NCBI GenBank assembly: GCA_032622095.1
Contig: CP136069.1
Location: 124,175,950 to 124,239,949 of the forward strand
DNA: 64,000 nt
DNA from: Siphonodentalium dalli
Taxonomy: Eukaryota > Mollusca > Scaphopoda > Gadilida > Siphonodentaliidae
Direction: 5' to 3'
Below are positions 22,185 to 34,554 of this stretch, piece after piece. Position numbers and translations under genes: made by a program. The first letter of the stretch is position 1; each line of letters begins with the position of its first letter. The notes beneath the pieces are model-generated. The model searched no databases. It was not told where the DNA came from and was given only the letters and a program-made list of their open reading frames with translations.

Positions 22185-24154
22185 AATAAATAACTATTAT
22201 TCTAATAATATATAAGTTTATCAGCCATTGAAATCACTGTTAGATTAGCCGTAAGTGTGCGGATTTCCTCCACCACTAAAACTGCATGACAACATCGTGA
22301 TACTGCTCAAAGCGACATTAAACCGCAATCAACCCGGTTATATTTAATAGTTTGGACATTTGGAATTCGTTTTAAAAATCGGACATGTTTTTTCTTCACA
22401 CAGTTACATTTGCCTACCAGAGAATAACTTCAAATAGAAAAATTGAAATATCTCCAATATTCTTCAAAACGAGGGTTATAAAGTTACACGTTAAAGTTTT
22501 TAAATCACTTCAAAATGTCACTTTGTAACCCTCATTTTTTGACGAATAGCGTAACTATTTTAATTTTTCTTGTTGGAATTATTTTCTTGTAAGCAAATTT
22601 TGTGACAAAATGTTTCGCAGTAATATTTTAGTCAAAAAGTTGTTAAAATCGTATATATGTTTTGTGCGCGCAAATCATGGGCAATAACTTAATTAAAGGG
22701 TTGTGGTGTTGATATGTTCAAAATCGGGGCAAGTCCATTACATAGTTTCTTTGTAAATTCCAGTTATAAATTGGAGTGGTTTTTTTACTGAAATTAATGA
22801 ACATTTTTAATGTGCATTGTGAATTTCCACAGCACATGTTTAAACAAATTTAAAATCAGAACCTTTTCGGGATATTGACAGGTGACGTATATATATGTCA
22901 CTGGTCCTGTTAATCTATTCTTGATATAGCGAAAATTAAGAGCGTTTGTCTAACATTTTGAAAAATTTAAGACAGCTGGAAAAATATTTCTTCAATATTG
23001 TAAGAACGTATACAGCATATAGGTCGAACTTCTGTGTATTGCTAGACATGGTGTAACATCCTTTCTTGCACATATATAGCCACACGGAGTCATGCCTGTT
23101 AAAGCCACCATCGCAATATATCATATACATGTACATCAATCTGTACTTTGACTACGCCGTAAAGATCATACTCCACCACCTCAAACATGGGAATTGTTTA
23201 ATGTTCAAAGTTCTAAGAGGGAACGCTATAAAATGGACAAACAACGCAGGCAATATATTTCTTATTTAATACCTGTTCCTTAATAATGTTTGTTATCCTT
23301 CATCAAATTTCATCCCATTTTCCTCTCTTCTGATTGGCTGAGAGTGCGTCACATGGCGGTCCGTAAATCACCTTATTACCCTCGAGGGTAACTTTGTCTC
23401 AGTTATTGACCGCTCAGCTATTACCAGTAAACATACAACTACGAAGAACTCAACGTGCAGAGACACTCTCACAGCTCTCTACAATCATGGAATTTACCCT
23501 GGTATATAATCAATTCAATGTTTGTTGCGAAAGCGACTCACAACAGTCGCTTAAAACATGTAATCTCGAGCTTGGACATTCACCAAATGTGAAATAAATT
23601 ATCAAGGAACATGTATCAACAAAGAAATGTATCCACTGCGTTGATTGTTTTTGTCAGTTGGAGTATCAAAATATTTCCCAGGAGCATCAAAATATTGGTG
23701 GAATATGACATCTATATGATCGTGGCCATGCAGAGTATAGATTCGTGGCATGATTTACTTATGGCATGTGGGGTTTTAATTTACTGCCGGCTTTGATGTG
23801 AACTTCAACTACCGGAATTAGTATCGCAATCAGAACCAACGTACCGAATAGACGCCGGAAGTAGCCGGTTTACAGACGTCGCTGAACCTATAGAGATCCC
23901 AGTTGAGATGAAGCGCGTGATCGAATATGTCTCCAATATGTTTAATATTCAGACTTCGCATCAATGTTTGGTTCCCGATGGATCATAGACAACGAGAAAG
24001 TGTCACCGTGTCCCTTCTGTGAGAATCTTGACGGATATTGTGCGATTTGTCTAATTTCAAAATCTACAAAGACTTCAAAGTGAATGGGTTATAGTGTACT
24101 CAGTTTGTATACCTCGAAAACTTAAAAGGTCACCACACTTCATGCATACACAAT
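22185..24154. other. Intergenic or intronic interval
   Basis: AT-rich, without a supported gene. It contains a CCAAT-like 'attggctg' (about 23333) followed by a short GC-richer stretch. The upstream exon(s) of the GPCR (N-terminus, TM1, TM2 start) must lie here or further left, but I could not identify them. Confidence 0.4.
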
Positions 24155-24623
24155 CAGGGTTGGGAACATACGTCATATTTTGCTCGACAATGACGTTACG
24201 ACTGGAAATTTCAACATTCGATTATTTTTGATATTGTCCAAAGATGCATGGCAACAAGATATTAGACTTACTAATACACTAAGCTATCCGTTGCACCAAC
24301 TCATCTAGGATACTACAAAAATTGATAAAATCGAACATATTTGTTATTAAGGAGATTCCACAACGTCGAAAAATGGTGAATGATGTCACTCGAACACATA
24401 ACATCTCAACAGTCATCTTTATATGGGGATTGGATTAATAGTGAGATAGGAAAACTTGTTATACAGCTCATTCGCTATTTTTTGTTTGTTAAGTTATTTA
24501 TATATATGAAGAAAATGGTGAATAGTGAATGAACATAATTTTCGGTTTTAAATGGTGAATGCTCTATATGAGAATCTTTCCACCATTTTCGAGCAAGTTA
24601 GGACGTATATGTTCCCGGCCCTG
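24155..24623. mobile_element. Non-autonomous DNA transposon with CAGGG ends
   Basis: Imperfect TIRs: the left end CAGGGTTGGGAACATACGTC pairs with the inverse of the right end, CAGGGCCGGGAACATATACG. Homology continues inward through 'ttgctcga(c/a)aatg'. The 469-bp interior repeats 'aaatggtgaat' three times and encodes nothing. CAGGG ends recall hAT-type elements, but an 8-bp target duplication is not visible, so the superfamily is uncertain. Confidence 0.6.
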
Positions 24624-24986
24624 AGTATCTACTGTTGGGATATCCTACCACCGGGATGCCATATTATAGTCTATGCAGTACATTGTAAGTGACAGGGTAT
24701 GTAAATTGTGACAGGCTGAACTCGTGTCAAAGATTTCGAGGTATCATAAAAGTTGACACCGCATATCATTTTTTGTCCAAACTAAAATTTAAAATAACAA
24801 AACTTTGTTACATTTGCTCGTGTATACTTTGGGGACCCAACGGCTCAGATGGCAAATTGGCAATGTGCATAGCGAATCTGGTCAACATATATTCAGCCGT
24901 CCAGCGATGCCGAAGTTGATTATAATCACAATAAACGCGTCATTCTGTGATCCGCGCATGTATTTCAATTACATTTATGTTTGCAG
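24624..24986. other. Interval upstream of the GPCR exon
   Basis: No TM1 exon was recognised. It ends with a polypyrimidine-like stretch and 'tttgcag' at 24980-24986, which serves as the splice acceptor. Confidence 0.5.
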
Positions 24987-25082
24987 TAACGCTCTTCTGT
25001 ATGCCGATGACTGTGGCGAAGATAACAACGGGGACTTGGGCCTTCGGAGATTTCCTATGCAGGGTTACAGATTTTGTCCAGG
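24987..25082 (+). CDS. Peptide GPCR, internal exon (end of TM2 to start of TM3)
   Basis: A 96-bp exon between acceptor 'ttatgtttgcag' and donor 'gtacgtac'. It encodes TLFCMPMTVAKITT, then GTWAFGDFLC and RVTDFVQ. This is the end of TM2, the extracellular loop 1 W-x-F-G motif (25037-25048) and the conserved disulphide Cys at the top of TM3 (25058-25060). The exon starts and ends in phase 1; its last base G joins GA at 26166 to form Gly, giving a seamless TM3 (VQ-GICIGASVL). The phase match and the motif order are strong evidence that it belongs to the same gene as the exon at 26166. Confidence 0.85.
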
Positions 25083-26165
25083 GTACGTACATATCTGACT
25101 ATTATACAACGATGGTACGGCTACGTGACCCACCCTATTATAACATGCGGTTAAAATTCTCAAACAAGTTTTTGTGTGGTGATTTTTGAAGATTCACGAT
25201 CCAGTTTGACACTAAATAAATCCCCATGTAATTTTCAGTAACCAGACAAATGAAGAATACTTGCAATGCAATACCATAATTTGGGTGGCCCACGCATCGC
25301 GAAAATCAAAAAAAAAATCCAGCAGCACAAACGCTCGTTATTAGCTACTGTTGGTGAGGGGGCAAAAGCATGGACGCTCTTTATCATAGACGATCATTGG
25401 AATTTTTACAAAATATTCAAAATGTGTTAACACTTCCCCTTTGGTAGTTGATATCTGGCATATATAGAATAATATTATTGATTGGTATGATCTAATTAGT
25501 TAATGTTTTAGAATACGTAGCATTTGTAGTTTGATTGTGCCAATTGGGTATAAAAAATGTTCACTTACCAACGTAAACGTGGGCTCACTCTAAAGCAAAC
25601 CACCACTCAGTTGGTCAGTCTTCTGATACTGATTACAGATGTAAAATCTATCACAAATTAACCAGTTGTGCCAACCTTATCTTGAGATACATTAAGCTTT
25701 AATTGGATGCAGGCTTTGTTGGCCTCTTGATCCACATCCGTTGATCGGTTCATTGTTTTGACATTCCGGTTAGACAGGAGTTAATATTTTCTCTATGTGG
25801 AACCGATATGATTCTCTCCAAATTTAAGTGGGAAAGAAAATGGCCAAACGTTGGTAATTTTATGCCATCTATTTCAAGCGAAAACAGAGCAATCTATTGA
25901 CTTACCAGTACGTTTGTTAATTGTTATGTGTTTAGTGTATATGGTACAGAGCGCTCTCTTAAGACCCATTCGTCGTGATTAATATGATTGATATTTTGCT
26001 GTATGTGAAAACAGAGCAATCTCTTATAATTCGAATGTATCCGGGGGGCCAGAGCAATCTCTTATCTCCCTCTTCTATTCCCGCTCAGCCATGCTATTTT
26101 GAGTCTACGACACGGTGCAACGTGTGAGTGTGGGACTAAAGTTTTATGTATTTTTCTATTTGTAG
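25083..26165 (+). other. Intron of the GPCR gene
   Basis: Starts gtacgtac and ends tttttctatttgtag, giving a canonical GT-AG pair. Near the 3' end, 'cagagcaatct(c)tt' recurs at about 25887, 26012 and 26051. No other gene was recognised inside. Confidence 0.8.
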
Positions 26166-26920
26166 GAATTTGTATTGGAGCAAGTGTCCTGACCATTGTT
26201 TGCATGAGCGTAGAACGCTACCTTGCGATACGACACCCAATGAAGTGTAGAAGAATAGTCACAGTCTCAAAGATGAAAGTTCTCGTCTTCCTCTCATGGG
26301 TTCTCGCCGTGGTCGTGATGTTCCCTCTCGTGATTGTCCGCCATTTGGAGGTTCGCGTCATCCCAGTGAAGACGCAGACATTCGAACTTGCATTCTGTGT
26401 GGAGAACTGGTCTTCTATATACTCAAGGACAGGATACGACATGTTCCTTCTGAGTTTTATTTACTTCATTCCGGGGATCATTGTAATTTCGCTTTACGCG
26501 AGCATGGGACTCAAGCTATGGTCGAAGGATACCGGTCTCCAAAGAGTTAACTCCCATGTCAGCAACCAGGTGAAGTTAGTTCACGGTAGGCGGCGCATTG
26601 CTCTGATGATGATTATCGTCAGTGTTATGTTCGCTGTGTGTTGGCTTCCATATTACACTATTGCCATATTGATGGATTTTTCTGGACAACGCATGCGCAA
26701 TGAACTGATGCAAGGTTATCCGTTTAGTTTACTGCTGGGTCATTCGAACTCTGCACAGAACCCATTGTTATATTGCTTCCTCCACGAAGGGTTCAAGAAA
26801 GCTATATATCGCCTCCTCAAATGTCAGTATGGTCAACTAAGGAAATCTAGATTGGTAAGTAAAATGGACACGCTATTTCTGAAAACAAATAGACATCAAC
26901 AATGGTGTCAAGTGACATAG
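26166..26920 (+). CDS. Peptide GPCR, exon with TM3 to C-tail (rhodopsin family)
   Basis: Encodes the rest of a class A GPCR that would couple an extracellular peptide to G proteins at the plasma membrane. In order: TM3 GICIGASVLTIV with V-ERY (26213-26221, the DRY-box position), TM4 KVLVFLSWVLAVVVMFPLV, extracellular loop 2 with its Cys in ELAFCVENW, TM5 FLLSFIYFIPGIIVISLY, TM6 MFAVCWLPYY (CWLP at 26639-26650), TM7 HSNSAQNPLLYC (26759-26776), then a short helix 8 FKKAIYRLLKC with a possible palmitoylated Cys. The stop is at 26918-26920, but a perfect donor GTAAGT at 26855 suggests the exon may end at 26854 after RKSRL. The sequence resembles the QRFP/NPFF/orexin/CCK-like receptor group; the ligand cannot be named. 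There are no frameshifts, so it looks functional. Confidence 0.88.
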
Positions 26921-27594
26921 AATAACCCTTTGGTTCCTAAATGAATAATCCCACTGCAGTTTTAATCAGTGGACATGGGAATAGTTTATCAGTCTATTGT
27001 AGGTGTCGACGTCCAAATAACATGTCAAGGTAGATATAATAGTTCGGGCAGGAAATATTCAGAAATAAATTCAACAAACGACCTGAAAACTTGCATATAG
27101 TCGTGTGTTGAACTTATTATCGCCCAAGGGATGTGAACCCTTTAGTGATTCCATTGTACACTTTTATGACTGATGTGAAACTCCATTTTGTAAATATAGG
27201 GTTAAATACCCGCTGACGAGTAGTTCAATTGTGGGATCTACATATACATGTATAATGCGTTCAACAAAGAGTATGGTTTTTATAAACATTTTATGTTAAA
27301 AGCGACAGATATCGAATTTAGACCGTCTGTGGAACTTATTATCGGAACGTTCCCTCCAATTGATCTGTGAATAGGAGTCCGATGTCGCCTGCACTCTTGT
27401 TTTATTAAAAACACCCATTCGTGCGAATAATGTACTGTTTTATAACTGATTGGGTGAATCCATGCGGCAAAAAGAGTTGAGGCACAATACGACTGAACAA
27501 TCACACAGCATCACTAGAGATCACAACCTCCCAAAATAGAATGCAGTTCTTCACGGCCGAAATAAAAAAAAAGAAGAATTAGACCACCGACTTA
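26921..27594. other. Interval downstream of the GPCR exon
   Basis: No coding exon was recognised. It could hold the 3' UTR or an intron, depending on whether the donor at 26855 is used. Confidence 0.4.
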
Positions 27595-27717
27595 CAGTAA
27601 TGCTCTAATTAATCGAGCTTTCTGATGAATGGCAACAAGCCATATTTCCGACTAAATCCTGAAAAGTTACCCATATTTCTGCTGTGGTTAAGAGGTCGAT
27701 TAATTAGAGCATTACTG
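27595..27717. mobile_element. Short TA-flanked MITE (Tc1/mariner-like)
   Basis: A 123-bp element with perfect 22-bp TIRs starting CAGTAATGCTCTAATTAA, at 27595-27616 and 27696-27717. It is flanked on both sides by TA (27593-27594 and 27718-27719). The perfect ends suggest a fairly recent insertion. It has no coding capacity. Confidence 0.85.
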
Positions 27718-27719
27718 TA

Positions 27720-30030
27720 TATGCACTGTATAGTAAACTGGACATCCGTCTGAACTGCATTTAGTGTTGGAATTCAAATGGAGAAAATTCATGCTGTACA
27801 TACCTCAGAATTAGCTGACATGTTTTTGAACGCAACAAAATATTTCTAAAACTAAATCAAAGTAAACTGTGGTGGAATTCTCATACAAATTTCATAAAGA
27901 GAAAGTGAATTCTTGTTTATATATAAACATTTGCAGAGAACATGCATGGGTTTTCGTTTAAAAACAACGAAGTGTCGTTTTGGAGGAGATGTCCATATTT
28001 AATAATACTTGAACTAGCTGAATTCCCTAGCTTTTCGATTAATCCATAATTGTGAGGATGCATGCAGCTTCAACTCTGGAAGATTACGTTTATGTAAAAT
28101 TTTCTATGACTATCAAAACGCTGATCATCCTATAAACCGCACACTGTCTGCAAGCACTTAAACCGGCGCTTCGGGCGTCAGTAAACCGCACCTCGGGTCA
28201 AAGACCTAAAATGATCGCAGTTCACCATACCAGGGTTAGTCTAATTTGTAACAAATAGTCAATTTAAAAGTAATATCAAACAATGGACGACGTATATGTT
28301 GGTAACGACTAATGATGCCGTCACATTAATTTAGTTAAGAGAATATTCAGATATCAGTTATCGAGAAAACACAATTCTAACTGAGTGCATGAAGAATTTC
28401 GTGATAAATTGGCATTCACCCAGCAAAATTTTCACTAATAGAAAGATTGGTTACAAATATGGAGATAGTTGTCTGGGACAATCATCCATTGACATGCTTT
28501 GACAGTAAGCGCCCCGCAACTAAATCCAGCAGCTCGCCTTTACATTGCTGGCAATTGCTACAAAATGGGTATTTTGGGCGTTCAGATATCCCCACGAAAT
28601 GTCATGCTCTTCAGTTATTCTGCCGGGGTTTCTATCACCGAAATGAGTTGGACAACGAGGCGCGTTCAGCATCAATGGCAACTGGCAGTTTGCTCTCCAA
28701 AATACACATAATAGTATTCGTTTTAGAAATAGTCCCGGTATCGAAATAGGTCGATACATATCTTAACTACCTTTCTACGAGAATTCATTAACCTAACAAA
28801 GGCACATTGAAGTAATGGAAAATACAAAAAAACAGCCATTTGAACGACATGGAACAGAAAATAGCGTTCCGTGTTAGTCTATTCCTGATATGGTACACTG
28901 TTAGAAAATAATGTCGGTTCGACGGTTTCGGGCCGTCATAATCGACGGTCCCATACCGTTTCATCAGTTTGACGGTTTTTTACCGTTATTTTATGTGCCC
29001 ATGAAAATTGTCTAAATTAAATATTTTCGTGATTCAAAGTCATGCCGTCAAAATTCAATAGTATTTTATCGGCGACCATATTACATACGGCAATGACCCC
29101 ATACAGTATGACTGGATCTTACTCTGCTGATATTTAATATGTATTATTAATCCGGCATTCATTCTGTGTTATGTGGGTCGGTACGTATATTCATGAGTAC
29201 GTTACCGGTATTCTCATTCCGGTTTAAGTTCCCGCTTTAGCACTCAGCTCATTTATTCTCCATTTATCGTTGCGTATTTATTCGCAAAGTATTGTTTTTT
29301 GGGAAACTGTTACCTTTTCGATTGTGGACAGTTGTTAAGACGGTCTGATTTCGGTTCCTTTGATAACAACAAGTTTCAATTCTGCGAAAACCGGCTTAAT
29401 CATTGACAATTTCCACTAAATTCTAGAGTAGAGATTCATGCCAATCCATCATGGCGTGATCCGGGGTCTGACTTCATTCGACTCAGTGCTGATGTTGAAA
29501 TTTATAGTGTTGTGACTTAGTATCAAAACACTGGCACATTTACTGACACAAGATGATACAGGTACAATTAACACGAGCTTCGATATCAACCAATAGTGAC
29601 AATAATAACAACAACGACTCCACAAGCAGCTACTACTATTATAATGTTGACACTCCAGTTGACAGTGTTCTGAATCTGATTGTTCCAAAGCACATGCATG
29701 TACATTTACAAGAGAGGATATACATGTACATGTGCTGTACACACCAGTGTAATTCACAAGAGCCTCAATGTCAACAACAACACCGCAAACAATGAACTGA
29801 CGGATCAATTAATCCCGTGTTCATCAATTTTCATTGAAACGTGTGGATATGCGACATTGTCATCATTCGCCATGTTATCGTCAAGTTATTACGACAATTT
29901 ACTGGGAGTACACTATTGGTTGGATGTTCTTACCAAACTACCTTTGGCTGACTCACTGATATTGATACTAAGTGTTGTGATACCAGTATACAGTTTGATG
30001 CATCATGCTTTAAAATTTCATGGAAAATAA
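27720..30030. other. Interval with unassigned frames
   Basis: Frames at 28447-28749 and 29553-29795/29680-30030 (plus strand) are open but switch frame and match nothing I know; 29600-29640 is low-complexity (aataataacaacaac). 28900-29060 is rich in 'accgt/acggt' blocks suggesting an old inverted repeat. No gene is called. Confidence 0.4.
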
Positions 30031-30034
30031 GCAT

Positions 30035-30415
30035 GTCGCTTGTGATATTATTGCAATATTATGCGCTTAATATCTCAATATTTTGCGCTTAATATTGCGA
30101 CATCTTGGGCTCAAAATTGTGACATTTAAATCAAATTATTGCTTCTATGTTGTCTATTGTATAAATAGAGACAATGTTTTAGATATGTATATAACTATAG
30201 TTGTAAATTATATAAGTACACTATATGCACAGTATTTATCTAATATAAATATAACACTATCAGGTCTGTATGAAATTTAGGGCGCTTAGTATCGCAATAT
30301 TTTGCGTTCAATATTGCAACAATAAGCACGACATATTTTTGGTATTGTGCTATAATCACGCCTTTTTCTAAATTAAGCACGCTCAATATCGCAATAAAGG
30401 TGCGCCTAAAAATAC
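30035..30415. repeat. Degenerate 'gcgcttaatattgcaat' repeats
   Basis: Blocks such as 'tgcgcttaatatctcaatat', 'tgcgcttaatattgcgacat', 'gcgcttagtatcgcaatatt' and 'gctcaatatcgcaataaagg' recur at both ends of the stretch, some inverted. Confidence 0.65.
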
Positions 30416-30744
30416 CACTTCTTCTGACTGTTACTGTATTGTCACGATGTATGGATTCACCTGTTAAAACAAAAACTGTGTTTACAAGTGACTGGAAAAT
30501 GTTACGCCTTACATGTTACATAAATTTGAGTTTTAACTGTGAAACGTGTAGCTTTGTTCTTTTTATGGCTTAAAAGGGCATGCCGATTCATGTTTTAGAA
30601 TGGTCGAAATTAGTATTACTCATAACTGAATAGTGATTGGCTGGCTTATCATCTATTACTAGTATCGTTTTTTATTTACAGCCATATTTATACAGTAGTT
30701 AGTGAACGGCGAACATACGGCAGCGTAGAACCGCCACCTCCTCT

Positions 30745-30838
30745 TTTGTTACTAACTTGTTTAAACAAGTTAACTAACTTGTTTAATCCAGGTTAGCTAA
30801 CTTGTTTAATCCAGGTTAGCTAACTTGTTTAATTAGTA
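30745..30838. repeat. Tandem repeat, about 25-bp 'gctaacttgtttaatccagg'
   Basis: Three to four copies. The first begins with the perfect palindrome 'aacttgtttaaacaagtt'. Confidence 0.85.
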
Positions 30839-31375
30839 TCTTGTTTGACTCACTGAGTGCCAGGTCTCCAGAGGGGATCCGATATCTGTGCGCCAGGTCT
30901 CCTGGGGAAAAAGAACAGTATTCACACTAACTATATATTTAGTTTGACTATTCAATATTGGACAGAATCGAATTGACAGCAGGCATTGGTAGTATAGCCC
31001 CTATCCATGACCTGCTTTTAAACTCCATGTCCGGTACTCGGGGGTCATCAAAGGTCAAAAATTTCACGTTGCCATGGCAACGAGGACTTAAAATTGACAC
31101 CGAATCACTGAAATCACAAAGTTGTTGTTTTGTGTTGCCATCTAAATAATTTATTCAGTGTACACAATATGTCAATCAAACTCTGTACCTTATGGGGTTC
31201 GCCAAATTACAATGAAAATTTACTATAGAAAACAATTGTCAGTATATTGCTCTTACATTGTTTACGATATCGAACTGAACTTTGGTATGGGGGGGGGATC
31301 GATGCGCTGAATCGGATATAATCGTCACCGGGTTAATCCGATGTACCAATATATGGCATTGTCACCCATATAAAA

Positions 31376-32145
31376 ATGTACCTGGGTAAATCCACCCAGG
31401 TTTTTTGGGCCGAAACCCAGGTATAAATCTATCTACCAAGACATCCACCAACCATCAAGACCCCGCGAAACCTGGGTTTTACCATGATTTACCCACCTGA
31501 AACTGGATAAAAACCCTGGTATGGATAAACCTGGGTGTAATTACCCAGGTGACCACACCCAGTTGTACCCTACCTCGGTGTTTCCCACCCAGGTGTACCC
31601 TGGTGTTTCCTACCTGGGTGTTTCCCCACCCAGGTGTACCATGGTGTTATTCACCCAGGTGTACCCTGATGTTTCCTACCTGGGTGTTTCCCACCCAGGT
31701 TACCTTGGTGTTATTCGCCCAGGTGTACCCTGGTGTTTCCTACCAGGGTGTTTCCCACCTAGGTGTACCTTGGTGTTATTCACCCAGGTGTACCCTGATG
31801 TTTCCTACATGATGTTCCCCACCCAGGTGTACCTTGATGTTTTCAAACAGGTGTACCTTGGTGTTTTCTTACGCCGGTGTACCTTGGTGTTTTCTTACCC
31901 AGGTGGATTTCCCATCGAGATGCACCTGGGTTAGAAAACCCCAAGGTACACCCAGGTAGGAAACACCAAGGTACACCTGGGCAGGAAAACACCAAGGTAC
32001 ACCTGGGTAAGAAAACACCAAGGTACACCTGGGTAAGAAAACACCAAGGTACAACTGGGTGGGAAACACCAAGGTACACATGGGTAGGAAACACCAAGGA
32101 ACACCTGGGTGAATAACACCAAGGTACACCTGGGTGGGGATACCA
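31376..32145. repeat. Palindromic minisatellite (cacccaggtgtaccttggtg)n
   Basis: A roughly 26-bp unit built on 'acccaggtgtaccttggtgt' is arrayed in one orientation from about 31550 to 31905. It is arrayed in the opposite orientation ('accaaggtacacctgggt') from about 31925 to 32145, so the array can fold into a long hairpin centred near 31915. Scattered 'cccaggt/acctggg' half-units lie at 31376-31550. Both strands stay open in several frames (PGVPWCF-like repeats) only because of the repeat; these are not genes. Confidence 0.92.
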
Positions 32146-33118
32146 AAGTGAAATGATGAGGATGGCAATGCAGTAGATTTTGATGGGATGCAGGGGTATT
32201 GTTATCAATGGAGTTGTTTTAGTATAATAGAACATTAAGGAAACTGATTGTGCAGCAATACAAGTTTATTCAAGGACAACAAACTAACTAAAGATAAAAT
32301 ACATGTATAGAAACACATGTAATATATAAATATATAAACTCATTAAACAGCATGGGTTAAAACTTACTGACAACAAGAGTTGGGTTAAAATTTTGATTAA
32401 AAAACACTTGCAAAGTCCCTCTTCATACATGTATATGGTATGTTAGGCAAGTTACATGTACATGTAGTTGCAATGTATACCGGTACATGACATACCGGTG
32501 GACACAAAAATCATTATTTTAGTTCCAATGTCATTTACCAGAATACATGTACATGTTGTACATTGCAACTACATCTACAGTGAGGTAGTTTTGTCTCATT
32601 TAAACTTTCTAAATGGGTTTCTCCTTTTGAATGACATAAACTAATGTGAGTATACATATGAGCTGTGGTGTGAAATACACACCAAAAAATGATTTCTTAG
32701 TCTGAGAATATGTTTCCTGTCATTATCTTACTGCTTACAAATATAGATTTGTAATAATGTGCTGTAATGCTCCAGAAATAGTCATATTTTGTCCTGGTTT
32801 ATAAGAACATATTATTTCTTAGTGTTAGAAGGACATGTTGCCTGTTATTATTTGACTCATAAACCCCCAAATGTACATGTAAACAGAACATTTGGGAAAG
32901 AGACACACCATCTTTATCCTTTTTTATATCAGTACTCAGTAGCAATATTGATCAGATAGCAAAATATGCTATAAATAGATTTCAGATGGTAGAGATTAAA
33001 CAATCACATTAATTGCACCAACTCGAAACAGTTAACATACCCTGTATAATACAGACTATGATCAAGGAGGGTGTCACACTCATTCACTGTCAGTATCTGA
33101 AATCACTGTCAGTATTAC
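32146..33118. other. Interval with small inverted repeat
   Basis: Contains 'acatgtagttgcaatgta' (about 32458) and its inverse (about 32557). No gene was recognised. Confidence 0.45.
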
Positions 33119-33119
33119 T

Positions 33120-33810
33120 GTGATTATCACTGTTCCCAACTGACCTACATGAACCAGCTCAGAAACCAGATCATACAAAGCGTCACTCAATCACCATATC
33201 TTGGAGTCATGCTCTCAAACGATATGAAATGGTTGCCACAGATAGACAAGATCACGAAGAAGGCTAACAGCCCGCTCGGATTCATCAGAAGAAACCTTAG
33301 GAAGGCACCATTCAAGAGTAAATGCGTTGCGTATGAGACACTCGTAAGATCGTCGCTGGAATACGCAGCCGTCATGTGGGATCCTCACCAGCAGCAGAAC
33401 ATCGACGCCCTGGATAGAATACAGAGAGGAGCTGTACGGCTCATGACCGGCAATTACCAATCGAAGGACATGGCCAAACTGATGAATGACTGCGAGATAA
33501 GACCACTCGAAGAAAGAAGGAAAGACTGGTCAGAGGCTGGAGCTCTTTCACAAGATGGATAAGGGGCAGGTGTCGGCTGTAAACACTCAGTGCTTAATTA
33601 AACCAAAAAAGGTGGGCAGAAAAATCCGAGCCAAGAAATTTGCAGATTTCAGTGCCACAAATATAGTCTCAAAACAGGAATGTAATAATTCACTGTCCTA
33701 CCGGTAAGAGCCACTGGTGACAAACTCTGCTGAATACTCAAATTCATTCTTCCCACGGACAATTATTCAGTGGAACACTCTAAACGAGATGGACGCATGC
33801 GATATTAAAA
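33120..33810 (+). pseudogene. LINE ORF2 C-terminal fragment
   Basis: Plus-strand remnant of the region after the RT core: SPYLGVMLSNDMKWLPQID, KITKKANSPLGFIRRNL, CVAYETLVRSSLEYAAVMWDP, IDALDRIQRGAVRLMTGNY and IRPLEERRKD. After a frameshift near 33545 it continues with FHKMDKGQV and, further on, NSFFPRTIIQWNTLNEMDA. These are standard landmarks of CR1/Jockey-type LINEs. The RT core and endonuclease are absent. Its GC content is higher than the flanks, as expected of a younger insertion. Confidence 0.9.
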
Positions 33811-34550
33811 ATAGAACAGCAGCGGACAACTCAACAGTCCCGCAAAGAACATAATTCTCTCTCTCCCGGCGTTCTACACATCCGCGAGGATCATACGCCG
33901 TACACCATCCAGATCCAGATGCAGGGATTGTCTGTCAAAATCCGGTGGAGAACTTAGGATGTGTTCGACAAGTACTAACAACAGCAGTATGAATATGATT
34001 ATGTCAACAATAACAACAACAACATCTCTAACACCGTAAGATAATCGTTCGATCTACTGTGTAGTGCGTACTAGCACTGTACTAGTACATTGCGACGACT
34101 TCTTCTGAAAACAACCATTGAGTGGAACCGCTTCAAACAGTCAGATGTTGATTCAGGCGATCAGTAATATTGAATGTCTGAAGGATTTATTAAATATGGA
34201 TTCTATTTTCTAGACGTTTCATACGAGCGTCGTGGAATCGGATTCTGAACATTGCTGGAGTGTTGATCAAGTAAACATGACAGTGCGAAGAGCACTTCAG
34301 AACTCAATCATAAGCCAACTAGAACAGAGGTCATGTCAACTTACAGGTTGCATTATACATGCTATATTGTGACCACATAAATGATATATACAACTGCAGT
34401 GACTTCATTATTTCAGTATTTGATACCATAACCATGGTCGTTCCATAGTAATCCATACCATAATTTTTGGTTTTACATAACGGTAGGGTACCGGATTGTT
34501 TAGTTACTTTTTTTATTTCGTACTTTGTAGAAAATCATTTATTTGTTTCC
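33811..34550. other. Interval, nothing recognised
   Basis: Contains a short 'aacaacaacaac' run (34008-34023). No gene was recognised. Confidence 0.45.
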
Positions 34551-34554
34551 ATAT

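Noticed and set aside
26099-26165. The first 22 codons of the open frame containing the GPCR exon
   Set aside because: They begin without ATG and lie upstream of a strong 'tttctatttgtag' acceptor whose phase fits the exon at 24987; they are intron sequence.
28447-28759. Overlapping 70-100 codon frames on both strands
   Set aside because: Three frames are open at once in a GC-richer patch with no conserved motif; probably chance.
31521-32235. Long repetitive open frames on both strands (PGVPWCF-like)
   Set aside because: They are open only because a 26-bp minisatellite unit lacks stops; the period is not a multiple of three and all frames look alike.
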